Below are positions 5,864 to 12,210 of a DNA stretch of 12,677 nucleotides, piece after piece. Position numbers and translations under genes: made by a program. The stretch's first letter is position 1, and every line of letters begins with the position of its first letter. Under the pieces are notes generated by a model. It did no database searches. It was not told the DNA's origin and saw only the letters and a program-made list of their open reading frames with translations. The stretch is from Caulobacteraceae bacterium. Lineage in GTDB: Bacteria > Pseudomonadota > Alphaproteobacteria > Caulobacterales > Caulobacteraceae. The stretch lies in contig JAQGII010000154.1 in the NCBI GenBank assembly GCA_028291305.1, forward strand, positions 1 to 12,677. Reading direction: 5' to 3'.

Positions 5864-6121
5864 CTAGAGCTCGGCTTCAGCCTCGGCTTCGTCGGCTTCG
5901 ACGGCGACCTTCTTCTTCGACACGGCCTTCTTGCGGGGCGCGGGCGTCGCCTTGGGCTTGGCGGCCTTGCGGGCGGCCACTTCCGCGTCGATCAGCGGGA
6001 TCAGGGTCTCGGCTTCCTTTTGGCGCGGGCCTTCGGCGCCGGCGCCGATGCGCGTGGCGTTGGCGCGCAGGCTGACCAGGGCCTTGTCGTCCATTTGCGG
6101 GATCAGATCGGCGATGCTCAA
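5864..6121 (-). CDS. Small protein with histone-like Lys/Ala tail
   Basis: An 85-residue protein. A TTG start at 6121 is preferred because GGAGG lies 6 bp upstream and the protein then opens MSIADLIPQMDDKALVSLRA, a complete and typical beginning. The longer frame to 6217 has no ribosome site and an implausible N-terminus. Residues 1-50 form a helical domain (ATRIGAGAEGPRQKEAETLI, then PLIDAEVAARKA). Residues 51-73 are a Lys/Ala/Pro-rich tail (KPKATPAPRKKAVSKKK) like those of histone H1-type or Hc proteins, and the last ten residues are acidic (EADEAEAEAEL). A nucleic-acid-associated role is plausible from composition alone. I recall similar MSIADLIPQM proteins in Caulobacterales as unnamed conserved proteins. 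Confidence 0.75.
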   Translation of the reverse strand: MSIADLIPQMDDKALVSLRANATRIGAGAEGPRQKEAETLIPLIDAEVAARKAAKPKATPAPRKKAVSKKKVAVEADEAEAEAEL

Positions 6122-6241
6122 AGCGCGCCTCCATTTTTGGGGATTCGGCTGAGGCCGCCGAGACAGAGGGCACTCATAGGCGTTCGCGACCGCAAAGTCA
6201 GCCAAAACCGACCGCAAGCGTCGGCTTGACAGCTAATCGTG

Positions 6242-6487
6242 ATGGATGATCGGCTCTTGGCGGGGCTGGCCAGGCCCTGGAGCCGCCGCAAGCTGTACAG
6301 GGCCGCGCCCGGCCTCGAGTTGATCGACCACACCTGCCAGGAGCGCCTCAAGCAGAGCCCTAGATGGGCGTCCACCGGCCGGCTCGGCGATCCGGAATGC
6401 CCGGCCCCGGCGCCCCGAGGACGTTGCCCTAATTTTGACGTTAAGCGGATCGACCTTCCGCCGGCGCCCTACGGCAACGCTTGTTGA
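6242..6487 (+). CDS. Doubtful small hypothetical ORF, possibly decayed
   Basis: An 81-residue frame (ATG 6242, alternative GTG 6239) with no clear ribosome site. The first 45 or so codons show the G/C-rich third positions of a real gene (DDRLLAGLARPWSRRKLYRA, then APGLELIDHTCQERLKQSP), but the last 25 codons do not, with several A/T-ending codons. The frame may therefore be truncated, frameshifted or spurious. An intrinsic terminator follows 42 bp after the stop, which supports transcription on this strand. No recognisable domain is seen. Without this ORF, 6122-6584 would be an empty 463-bp intergenic region. Confidence 0.35.
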   Translation: MDDRLLAGLARPWSRRKLYRAAPGLELIDHTCQERLKQSPRWASTGRLGDPECPAPAPRGRCPNFDVKRIDLPPAPYGNAC

Positions 6488-6497
6488 TATAGATCAC
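6484..6497 (+). promoter_or_regulatory. FNR/FixK-like box (one mismatch)
   Basis: TTGAT-ATAG-ATCAC differs from the FNR/FixK consensus TTGAT-N4-ATCAA only at its last base. It lies about 90 bp upstream of the glycine-zipper gene and overlaps the stop of the doubtful ORF. If it acted as a class II site centred at -41.5, transcription would start near 6532, inside the terminator hairpin stem. The match could be chance. Confidence 0.3.
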
Positions 6498-6528
6498 GAT
6501 GCCGCCCGGGGCGTTGGGATAGCTTTCA

Positions 6529-6557
6529 AGCCCGGATTTGGCCGGGCTGAGTTTTTT
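6529..6557 (+). terminator. Intrinsic terminator
   Basis: A 7-bp stem AGCCCGG (6529-6535) and CCGGGCT (6542-6548) with a six-base loop is followed, after GAG, by six T residues (6552-6557). This is the clearest Rho-independent terminator in the window. It ends 27 bp before the ATG of the next gene, so it terminates upstream transcription or could work as an attenuator in a leader. Confidence 0.7.
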
Positions 6558-6584
6558 AGCCGCCGCCTCAGATCGGAGGTCACG

Positions 6585-7190
6585 ATGAACACCCCCCTGA
6601 ACATCCCGTCCCTCAAAGGCCTTACCGCGTCGGCCCTGTCCGGCGCGCTGGCCCTGTCGCTCGCCGCGCCGGCCTTCGCCCAGCCCTATCCGCCGCCACC
6701 GCCACCGCCGTCCGCCGCCTATCAGGATCCGGCGATGACCCCGCCTCCCGGCTACTCGCCGCAGGACGCCCAGCGCGACGCCTCCGACCGCGCCCGCGAA
6801 GAGGACCGCGCCTACGCCGCCCAGGCCGAAGCCTGGGCCCAGGCCAACTGCATGCGCCAGGAAGCCAACCGCACCACCGGCGGCGCCATCCTCGGCGGCA
6901 TCCTCGGCGCGGTGATCGGCTCCAACCTGGCCAGCGGCGGCGGGCGCACCGGCGGCGCCATCATCGGCGGCGTGGCCGGCTCGGCCCTGGGGGCCAACGT
7001 GGCCAAGAACTCCGCAGCCGTCTGCCCGGAAGGCTACGTGGTCCGGGCCGGCGCGCCGCCCTTCTACCCGCCCGCGGTCGTCGTCTACGACGCCCCGGCC
7101 TGGTACAATCCGTGGATCTGGTACGACGGGCGCTACATCTACCGGCCCTATCCGTACCACCGCTATTACGGCGAGCATTATCGGCGTTGA
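6585..7190 (+). CDS. Secreted glycine-zipper 2TM-type envelope protein
   Basis: A 201-residue exported protein. ATG 6585 has GGAGG 5 bp upstream; the frame is open further 5' but crosses the terminator. A Sec signal peptide spans 1-32, with a hydrophobic core ALSGALALSLAAPAFA and likely cleavage after AFA. A Pro-rich segment with seven consecutive prolines follows (about 34-58), then a charged helix (60-88) and a glycine-zipper domain about 98-138 (TGGAILGGILGAVIGSNLA, GGAIIGGVAGSALGANVA) of the Rick_17kDa_Anti/glycine-zipper type that packs in or against the outer membrane. Two cysteines (C89, C147) flank the zipper and could pair. The C-terminal 40 residues are Tyr/Pro/Trp-rich. No lipobox is visible. 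The VIT1-type transporter gene follows after 58 bp. Confidence 0.88.
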   Translation: MNTPLNIPSLKGLTASALSGALALSLAAPAFAQPYPPPPPPPSAAYQDPAMTPPPGYSPQDAQRDASDRAREEDRAYAAQAEAWAQANCMRQEANRTTGGAILGGILGAVIGSNLASGGGRTGGAIIGGVAGSALGANVAKNSAAVCPEGYVVRAGAPPFYPPAVVVYDAPAWYNPWIWYDGRYIYRPYPYHRYYGEHYRR

Positions 7191-7248
7191 CCCCGCCCGG
7201 CTCGCCGCGCAAACACTGCGAGCCACCCTTCGAGCCAAGGAGCGCTGC

Positions 7249-7941
7249 ATGCGCGGCGTCCACCGGGAAAGCCACCTCGTCGACAGGATCGGGTGGCTCA
7301 GGGCGGCCGTCCTGGGCGCCAACGACGGCATCGTCTCGACCGCGAGCCTGATCGTCGGCGTCGCCGCCGCCTCGGCGGGGCGCCACGAGATCGTGGTGGC
7401 CGGCGTCGCCGCCCTGGCGGCGGGGGCCATGTCCATGGCGGCGGGCGAATATGTGTCCGTCAGCTCGCAATCGGACACCGAAAAGGCCGACCTCGACCGC
7501 GAGCGGGGGGAGCTGGCCGCCTATCCCAAGGCCGAAGCCGAGGAACTGACGGCCATCTATGTCGCCCGCGGGCTGGAGCCGGACCTGGCGCGCCGGGTGG
7601 CGGCGCAGCTGATGGCCAAGGACGCCCTGTCCGCCCACGCCCGCGACGAGCTGGGCATCTCCCACGCGACCACGGCGCGGCCGATCCAGGCGGCGCTGAC
7701 CTCCGCCGCGACCTTCGCCGCCGGGGCCAGCATGCCCCTGGCCACGGCCCTGGTCGCGCCGCAGGCGGTGCTGGTCCCGGCCGTCGCCGCGGCCTCGCTG
7801 GCCTTCCTCGCGCTGCTGGGCGCGCTCGGCGCCAAGATGGGCGGGGCCGACGTCCTGCGCGCCACCGCCCGCGTGGCCTTCTGGGGGGCGCTGGCCCTGG
7901 CGGTGACGGCGGGGTTGGGCCGGCTGTTCGGCGCGGCCTGA
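7249..7941 (+). CDS. VIT1/CCC1-family iron/manganese transporter
   Basis: A 230-residue membrane protein; ATG 7249 has AAGGAG 6 bp upstream. The VIT1/CCC1 signatures are clear: RAAVLGANDGIVSTASLIVG (18-37), with the metal-path Asp D26; AGAMSMAAGEYVSVSSQ (58-74), with the Met pair and Glu; and a cytosolic metal-binding helical segment rich in Glu/Asp (about 76-135, including ERGEL, AEAEEL and DALSAHARDELG). Three further hydrophobic segments follow (about 146-170, 175-196, 206-226), giving the usual five membrane spans. Family members export Fe2+ or Mn2+ from the cytosol. It may share a transcript with the glycine-zipper gene, but no Fur- or Mur-type operator was recognised. A truncated palindromic repeat lies directly 3' of it. 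Confidence 0.9.
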   Translation: MRGVHRESHLVDRIGWLRAAVLGANDGIVSTASLIVGVAAASAGRHEIVVAGVAALAAGAMSMAAGEYVSVSSQSDTEKADLDRERGELAAYPKAEAEELTAIYVARGLEPDLARRVAAQLMAKDALSAHARDELGISHATTARPIQAALTSAATFAAGASMPLATALVAPQAVLVPAVAAASLAFLALLGALGAKMGGADVLRATARVAFWGALALAVTAGLGRLFGAA

Positions 7942-7947
7942 GCCCGG

Positions 7948-7973
7948 GTCCTTCGGACGTCCGTGGGATGACG
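7948..7973. repeat. Dispersed palindromic repeat, partial inverted copy
   Basis: These 26 bp are the reverse complement of 5758-5783 with a single mismatch. The copy lacks the far arm with the GGGATGACG-type end, and retains only a small GTCC-TTC-GGAC hairpin. It sits in the 41-bp gap between two convergent genes. Confidence 0.7.
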
Positions 7974-7982
7974 ATATTGGCC

Positions 7983-8984
7983 CTAGGCTTCGCGCAGGGA
8001 CCGGCGGCCTTCCAGCAGTTGCCAGACCAGCAGCACCGGCACGCCGATGACGATGTCGCGCGCGCGCTTGAGCAGGGACAGCGCCAGGGCCGCCTCGGCC
8101 GGCAGGCCGAACAGCGGGCCGAGCAGGGCGTAGCCGCCTTCCTGCACGCCCAGGCCGCTGGGCACGACGAAGGCCGCGTTGCGGATGGCGAACAGCAGGG
8201 ATTCGATGGCCACCACCGACAGGAACGGCAGCGGGTGGCCGATGAAATCCAGGATCAGCCAGGTGCCGGCAGCGGCCCCGAACCAGCAGAGGATGTGGAT
8301 CGCCAGGCACACGACGAGGCGGACCGGCCTGTTGTAGGCCTCGCTGATCACCTGGGCGACGGCGGCGGTCTGTTCCACCGCCGAGGGGAGCATGCGCCGC
8401 ACCAGGCGCTCGATGGCGTCCAGGCCGCGCTTCTGGGTGGCGATGAAACTGCCGGCCACCGACACCGCGATGGCCAGGCTGGCCAGCACCGGCCACAGCA
8501 GCTGGCCATGCCCGGCGAAACCGCCCAGCCGGTGCGCCAGCAGGGCGACGCCGACCAGGGTGTAGATCAGCTGCGCGACCATCTCGACCGAGATGTCGAC
8601 CACGCAGGAGCCGAACGCCACCGCCGAGGTCACCTCGCCCAGCACCGCCACCCGCGCGGCGATCACCAGCCCGCCGATGGCGGAGAAGGGCAGCACGTCC
8701 GAGGCCGCCTCGCGCGCCAGCCGTCCGCCCATGAACGCCGGCGCCTGGCCGGGGGTGGCGGGCGCCACCAGCCACCAGGCCAGGCCCAGGGGGATGAACA
8801 GCACCACCTGCGCCGCGATCACCGCCAGGAAGCCGGCGAGGCCGATCGGCGCGATGGCCGCCAGCACCGCGCCGACGTTGAAATAGCCGATCACCGCCGT
8901 GGCCACGGCCAGGCCGATGACGGCGGCGACGATGGCGCCGACGCGGGCCCTGCGCCCCGATCCGTTCGCGCCGGGCTTGCTCAT
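7983..8984 (-). CDS. hpnL: HpnL-like / LPG-synthase-TM-type flippase family membrane protein
   Basis: A 333-residue polytopic protein of the UPF0104/lysylphosphatidylglycerol-synthase transmembrane superfamily. The ATG at 8984 overlaps the stop of the upstream hpnI by 4 bp. Hydrophobic segments lie at about 16-34, 39-72, 101-115, 120-150, 162-182, 222-248, 252-275 and 310-324. Two conserved stretches support the family: REAASDVLPFSAIGG (91-105) and FVVPSGLGVQEGGYALLG (272-289), where P-S-G-L-G-x-x-E-G is diagnostic. HpnL is encoded in hopanoid clusters as a predicted membrane transporter. The coupling to an HpnI-type enzyme is why I prefer HpnL to a generic member. No catalytic LPG-synthase domain is attached. 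The gene ends 41 bp from the convergent VIT1 gene, with a repeat in the gap. Confidence 0.8.
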   Translation of the reverse strand: MSKPGANGSGRRARVGAIVAAVIGLAVATAVIGYFNVGAVLAAIAPIGLAGFLAVIAAQVVLFIPLGLAWWLVAPATPGQAPAFMGGRLAREAASDVLPFSAIGGLVIAARVAVLGEVTSAVAFGSCVVDISVEMVAQLIYTLVGVALLAHRLGGFAGHGQLLWPVLASLAIAVSVAGSFIATQKRGLDAIERLVRRMLPSAVEQTAAVAQVISEAYNRPVRLVVCLAIHILCWFGAAAGTWLILDFIGHPLPFLSVVAIESLLFAIRNAAFVVPSGLGVQEGGYALLGPLFGLPAEAALALSLLKRARDIVIGVPVLLVWQLLEGRRSLREA

Positions 8985-10126
8985 GACGCGGCGATGGCCC
9001 CGTCGCGGCCGACCCGCAGGCGATTGCCCCGCCACTCGACCCGCGCGCCGAAATGGGCGGCGACGAACACGGCGAACGACAACAGGTCGCGCACCGGGAT
9101 CAGCCACAGGAAGCCCCGGTCGGCGTCCAGCACCCGGTTGGCGGCGTCGGCCTGGACCAGCCGCAGGAGCAGCAGCGCGCCCAGCAGGGCGAGGCTGAAG
9201 CCGGCGAAGCCGGTCAGGGCGGCGCCGATCAAGGCCAGGACCAGGAAATGGGTGATGACGCTGCCGAAATAGCCGGCGGGCGCGACCAGCCGCACGGTGC
9301 GCGCCCAGCGCATCTCGTGGACCAGCATTTCGCGGGCGCTGCGTTCGGGGAAGACATGGTCGATCACGATGCGGGGACAGGCGATCCGATGACCCAAACC
9401 GCGCACCACGCGTCCCAGTTCGAAATCGTCGGCAAGGAAGTCGGCCAGATACGCAAAGCCGCCGATCTTGTCCAACACCGCGGCCGGCAGGGCCATGGTC
9501 GGCCCCAGGCAGGGGTGGGCGTTGAGCGCCTCGCCGACCACCACGCTGGGGATGAAGCGGGTGTTGGAGTCCTGCGCCGCGAGCCTGGACCAGAGGCTGG
9601 CGGTCGGCCGCCCGCGGTAGAGGCAGTGGACCAGGCCCACGCCAGGGCCTTCCAGAGCGGCCACGATGGCCGCGAGGGCGGCGGGGGGCAGGCGCACGTC
9701 GCTGTCGCTGACGACGACGATCTCGCCGCGCATCTGGGCCGACATGTTGATCAGGTTGCCGATCTTGCGGTTGGTCCCGTGCGGCGTGGGATCAACCACC
9801 AGCACGATGTCGCGGTCGGGCCGCTCGCGCTGCAGCCGCCGGGCCTGCTCCAGCGCCGGGTCGGCGGGGTCCTGCACCCCCAGGACGATCCGCACGGCGC
9901 CGGGGTAGTCCTGCCCGCACAGGCTGAGCAGGTTGTCGTACAGCTCCGGCTCGTCGCCGTGCAGCGGGCGCACGATGCAGACCGAGGGCCGCCCCGCCGG
10001 ACGCGCCGCCGGGCCGCGCAGGAACCGCCGGGTCGCCCAGGTGGCCAGCACGGCGAACGCCGCGCCGCAGACCGACGCGGCCAGCACAACCATCCCCGCG
10101 ATCTGGACGACCGTGCCCGGACTCAT
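8981..10126 (-). CDS. hpnI: HpnI-type (GT2/GT21) membrane glycosyltransferase
   Basis: A 381-residue protein. ATG 10126 is chosen for the GAGAGGCGGGAA ribosome site; the frame extends upstream but gives an Arg/Cys-rich, implausible N-terminus. Order: one N-terminal membrane span (about 8-33), a nucleotide-sugar-binding domain (SVCIVRPLHGDEP, 48-60), DSD (141-143) as the metal/sugar-nucleotide motif, DD (233-234) as the acceptor/catalytic pair, HEMRW (270-274) as the (Q/R/H)xxRW motif, then membrane segments about 289-325 and 341-361. This is the architecture of ceramide-glucosyltransferase-like enzymes. HpnI transfers N-acetylglucosamine in hopanoid head-group synthesis, but here no hpnJ, hpnK or squalene-hopene cyclase gene is in view. 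The lipid acceptor is therefore unproven and a ceramide or other lipid remains possible. Confidence 0.85.
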   Translation of the reverse strand: MSPGTVVQIAGMVVLAASVCGAAFAVLATWATRRFLRGPAARPAGRPSVCIVRPLHGDEPELYDNLLSLCGQDYPGAVRIVLGVQDPADPALEQARRLQRERPDRDIVLVVDPTPHGTNRKIGNLINMSAQMRGEIVVVSDSDVRLPPAALAAIVAALEGPGVGLVHCLYRGRPTASLWSRLAAQDSNTRFIPSVVVGEALNAHPCLGPTMALPAAVLDKIGGFAYLADFLADDFELGRVVRGLGHRIACPRIVIDHVFPERSAREMLVHEMRWARTVRLVAPAGYFGSVITHFLVLALIGAALTGFAGFSLALLGALLLLRLVQADAANRVLDADRGFLWLIPVRDLLSFAVFVAAHFGARVEWRGNRLRVGRDGAIAAS

Positions 10127-10209
10127 TTCCCGCCTCTCACAACACTCGCGCCTACATAGACGCGCGCGGCGGACTAGACACCCCCGCCGGTCCATGACTT
10201 TAGGGTTTC

Positions 10210-10737
10210 ATGCCGCTTTACCCCGCCGAGGATGCCGATCTGCCCGCCGTCGTCGACCTGGTCAACGCCGCCTACCGCGGGCCCGGCGCCGCCCAGGGCT
10301 GGACCACCGAGGCCGGCTATATCGACGGCCCGCGCATCAGCCTCGACCTGCTGCGGGCCGACCTGGCCGCCCGGCCCGACGCCCGGCTGCTGGTCTGGCG
10401 CGACGCGCCGCAGGACGGGCTGCTCGGCTGCGTCTGGCTGGAGCCGGCGGCCGACGGCGCCTGGCACCTGGGCATGCTCACCGTGCGGCCCGACCTGCAG
10501 GCCCGCAGGCTCGGCCGCCGCATCCTGGCGCAGGCCGAAGCCGCCGCCGCCCAGGCCGGCGCCGAACGCCTGCGCATGACCGTGGTCAACATCCGCGACA
10601 CCCTGATCGCCTGGTACGTCAGGCGCGGTTTCGCGCTGACCGCCGAGACGCGGCCCTTCCCCTACGCGGACAACCGCTTCGGCAAGCCGAGGCGCGACGA
10701 CCTCAGCTTCGTGGTGCTGGAGAAGGGCCTGGCCTGA
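10210..10737 (+). CDS. GNAT-family N-acetyltransferase
   Basis: A 175-residue single-domain GNAT protein. Motif A is MLTVRPDLQARRLGRRILAQ (89-108), with the beta-bulge TVRP and the pyrophosphate-binding loop; the usual Q/R-x-x-G-x-G/A reads Q97-A-R-R-L-G, so the first conserved glycine is arginine. Motif B follows as RLRMTVVNIRDTLIAWYVRR (120-139) with the familiar N-x-x-A-x-x-x-Y-x-x-x-G-F ending (GF at 140-141). The N-terminus (AEDADLPAVVDLVNAAYRG) is typical of this enzyme class. The substrate is unknown. ATG 10210 is preceded by AGGG; the gene is divergent from hpnI across an 83-bp gap and convergent with the Lrp-type gene. Confidence 0.85.
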   Translation: MPLYPAEDADLPAVVDLVNAAYRGPGAAQGWTTEAGYIDGPRISLDLLRADLAARPDARLLVWRDAPQDGLLGCVWLEPAADGAWHLGMLTVRPDLQARRLGRRILAQAEAAAAQAGAERLRMTVVNIRDTLIAWYVRRGFALTAETRPFPYADNRFGKPRRDDLSFVVLEKGLA

Positions 10738-10740
10738 CCC

Positions 10741-10753
10741 GCCCGCCGCGGGC
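10741..10753. terminator. Small GC hairpin between convergent genes
   Basis: GCCCG-CCG-CGGGC forms a short stem in the 20-bp gap between the GNAT and Lrp-type gene ends. It lacks a T-tract; it may contribute to 3'-end formation on both strands, but the evidence is weak. Confidence 0.3.
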
Positions 10754-10757
10754 CTGC

Positions 10758-11189
10758 CTAGAAGCGGTAGCTCTTCAGCAGCAGGCTGGTTTCAGTGGCG
10801 ACGACGCCGTCGATGTTGCGCACGGCGTCCAGGGCCTGGCTGAATTCGGAGAGCGTGCCGGTGTTCAGCTCGGCCACCAGGTCCCAGCGGCCGTTGGTGG
10901 TGTGGACGGACTCCACCGCAGGCAGGCCGCGCAAGGCCTTCAGCACCGCTTCGGACCGCGCGCCCTGGATCTCGATACTGGCGATCGCCCGCACCCGCTG
11001 TTCGTCCGATTCCGGCCGCAGCCGCACGGTGAAGCCCAGCAGCACGCCGTCGGCCGTCAGCCGATCGATGCGGTTCTGCACGGTGGCGCGCGACACCTTC
11101 AGCGTCTTGGCCAGGGCGGTGGTCGGCGTCCGCGAATCCTGGCGCAGGCAGGCGAGCAGGCGTTGGTCGAGTTCGTCCATGGCATCCAT
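10758..11189 (-). CDS. Lrp/AsnC-family transcriptional regulator
   Basis: A 143-residue regulator with the standard architecture. The N-terminal helix-turn-helix covers about 4-52 (LDQRLLACLRQDSRTPTTAL, then LKVSRATVQNRIDRLTADGV); V32-S33-R34-A35-T36-V37 lie in the recognition region. A RAM/AsnC ligand-binding domain follows (about 66-138), with ESVHTTNGRWDLVAEL (93-108) as the effector-binding loop. The first ATG (11189) is used; the in-frame ATG at 11180 (MDELDQRLL) is equally likely by homology. It is divergent from an arginine-hydrolase-like gene and rocD, which makes arginine or ornithine metabolism its probable target and an amino acid its probable ligand; that assignment is inference from position. 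Phased repeats begin 6 bp upstream of its start, as expected for autoregulation. Confidence 0.92.
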   Translation of the reverse strand: MDAMDELDQRLLACLRQDSRTPTTALAKTLKVSRATVQNRIDRLTADGVLLGFTVRLRPESDEQRVRAIASIEIQGARSEAVLKALRGLPAVESVHTTNGRWDLVAELNTGTLSEFSQALDAVRNIDGVVATETSLLLKSYRF

Positions 11190-11310
11190 CGCAAATTGCC
11201 AGATATCTATACCATATTGCCAACATACAGCGCAAAATTGAGCATCGTGTTGGCTATCCGCTAGCGCCGCCGCAGATCATGATTCCGTCCTGGACGCTGG
11301 ACGAGGACCC
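11190..11310. promoter_or_regulatory. Divergent promoter with 21-bp-phased Lrp-type sites
   Basis: In the AT-rich left half of this 121-bp spacer, ATTGCCA occurs at 11195-11201 and 11216-11222, and a third ATTG starts at 11237. All are 21 bp apart, which is two helical turns. A perfect 8-bp palindrome AGATATCT (11201-11208) lies between the first two, and an inverted repeat GCCAACA (11219-11225) with TGTTGGC (11248-11254) brackets the third. Arrays on one DNA face are what multimeric Lrp/AsnC proteins bind. A GAGGA ribosome site (11303-11307) precedes the rightward gene. Confidence 0.55.
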
Positions 11311-12210
11311 ATGACCAAGCCGCTCATTCTGATGACCGACGCCGCCCACTACGACGTGGTCTATTCGATCAACCCCTGGATGCAGCCCGACCTGTGGGCC
11401 AAGGACGCCCTGGGCGCCCGCCGGTCGGCGTGGCGCGCCTCGGCCGCCCTGACCCAGGCGCTGGAGGCCGCGGGGGCGGATATCGAGACCATCCCCGGCG
11501 TCGCCGGCCTGCCCGACATGGTGTTCCCGGCGAACGCGGCGGTGGTGCTGGACGGGACGGCGCTGATGGCCCGGTTCCGCTATCCGCAACGCCGCGGCGA
11601 GGAGGCCGAGTTCCTGCGCGCCTTCGAGGACCTGCAGGCCAGGGGTCTGATCGACCGCATCGTCGCCCTGCCCGCCGGACTGCGCCACGAGGGCGCCGGC
11701 GACGGGCTGTGGGACGCCGGCCGCGAGCTGTTCTGGGTCGGCCACGGCCCGCGCTCCGACGCCGCGGCGGCCGGGGTGATCGCCGACGTGTTCGGCAAGC
11801 CGGCGCAGCCGCTGGCCCTGGCGTCCGAGCGCTTCTACCATCTGGACACCTGCTTCTGCCCGCTCAGCGGCGGCGAGGTCCTCTACTACCCGCCGGCCTT
11901 CGATACGCGCAGCCAGAGCGCCATCCGCGACCGCGTGGCCGCGCAGGACCTGATCGTCGCCTCCGACGAGGACGCCGCCCGGCTCTGCGTCAACGCCGTC
12001 TGCATCGGCAAGACCGTGGTCATGGCCAAGGCGGCGGACCGCCTGAAGGCGGTGCTGGGCGAGCGCGGCTATCGCGTCGTGGAGGTGGACCTCGCGCCCT
12101 TCCTGCTGTCCGGCGGCGCGGCCTTCTGCATGACCCTCCGCCTCGACCTCAAAAGCCAGCCGGCCGCGTCCAGACCGCAGGCCGTCGCCGTTCGGGAGCA
12201 ACATCGATGA
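11311..12210 (+). CDS. Arginine deiminase/dihydrolase-like guanidino hydrolase
   Basis: A 299-residue single-domain protein of the arginine deiminase/DDAH/amidinotransferase superfamily. Visible motifs: [12 protein letters not shown] (13-24), [10 protein letters not shown] (70-79, with N75), [10 protein letters not shown] (88-97), [10 protein letters not shown] (126-135, with the acidic residues E127 and D131), FYHLDT (175-180, catalytic H177) and [11 protein letters not shown] (266-276, nucleophile C273). The INPWM and F-x-AN patterns are those I associate with cyanobacterial ArgZ/AgrE-type arginine dihydrolase domains, which convert arginine to ornithine, CO2 and ammonia; a plain deiminase (to citrulline) or citrulline hydrolase is the alternative. 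RocD follows with a 4-bp overlap and would consume ornithine, which favours an ornithine-forming enzyme. The last 20 residues are an unconserved-looking tail. Confidence 0.85.
   Translation: MTKPLILMTDAAHYDVVYSINPWMQPDLWAKDALGARRSAWRASAALTQALEAAGADIETIPGVAGLPDMVFPANAAVVLDGTALMARFRYPQRRGEEAEFLRAFEDLQARGLIDRIVALPAGLRHEGAGDGLWDAGRELFWVGHGPRSDAAAAGVIADVFGKPAQPLALASERFYHLDTCFCPLSGGEVLYYPPAFDTRSQSAIRDRVAAQDLIVASDEDAARLCVNAVCIGKTVVMAKAADRLKAVLGERGYRVVEVDLAPFLLSGGAAFCMTLRLDLKSQPAASRPQAVAVREQHR

Noticed and set aside
6226..6238. TTGACA followed directly by GCTAATC, as a promoter
   Set aside because: The two boxes are adjacent rather than separated by a usable spacer, and no -10 sits at 16-18 bp from TTGACA.
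6435..6472. TTGACG at 6435 as the -35 of a small RNA ending at the 6529-6557 terminator
   Set aside because: No -10 of either the standard or Caulobacter GCTANAWC type lies at an acceptable distance; an sRNA remains possible but unsupported.
6961..8775. A 604-codon open frame on the minus strand over VIT1 and the HpnL-like gene
   Set aside because: It is in the wrong frame for the HpnL-like gene and antisense to VIT1; the composition is repetitive Arg/Gly and no motif is recognisable.
7293..9272. A 659-codon plus-strand open frame through VIT1, HpnL-like and HpnI regions
   Set aside because: It overlaps VIT1 in another frame and runs antisense to two coupled genes that have clear family motifs; no ribosome site.
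10127..10195. N-terminal extension of HpnI to 10195
   Set aside because: The 23 extra residues are Arg/Cys-rich with no ribosome site, whereas ATG 10126 has one and starts right before the first membrane span.
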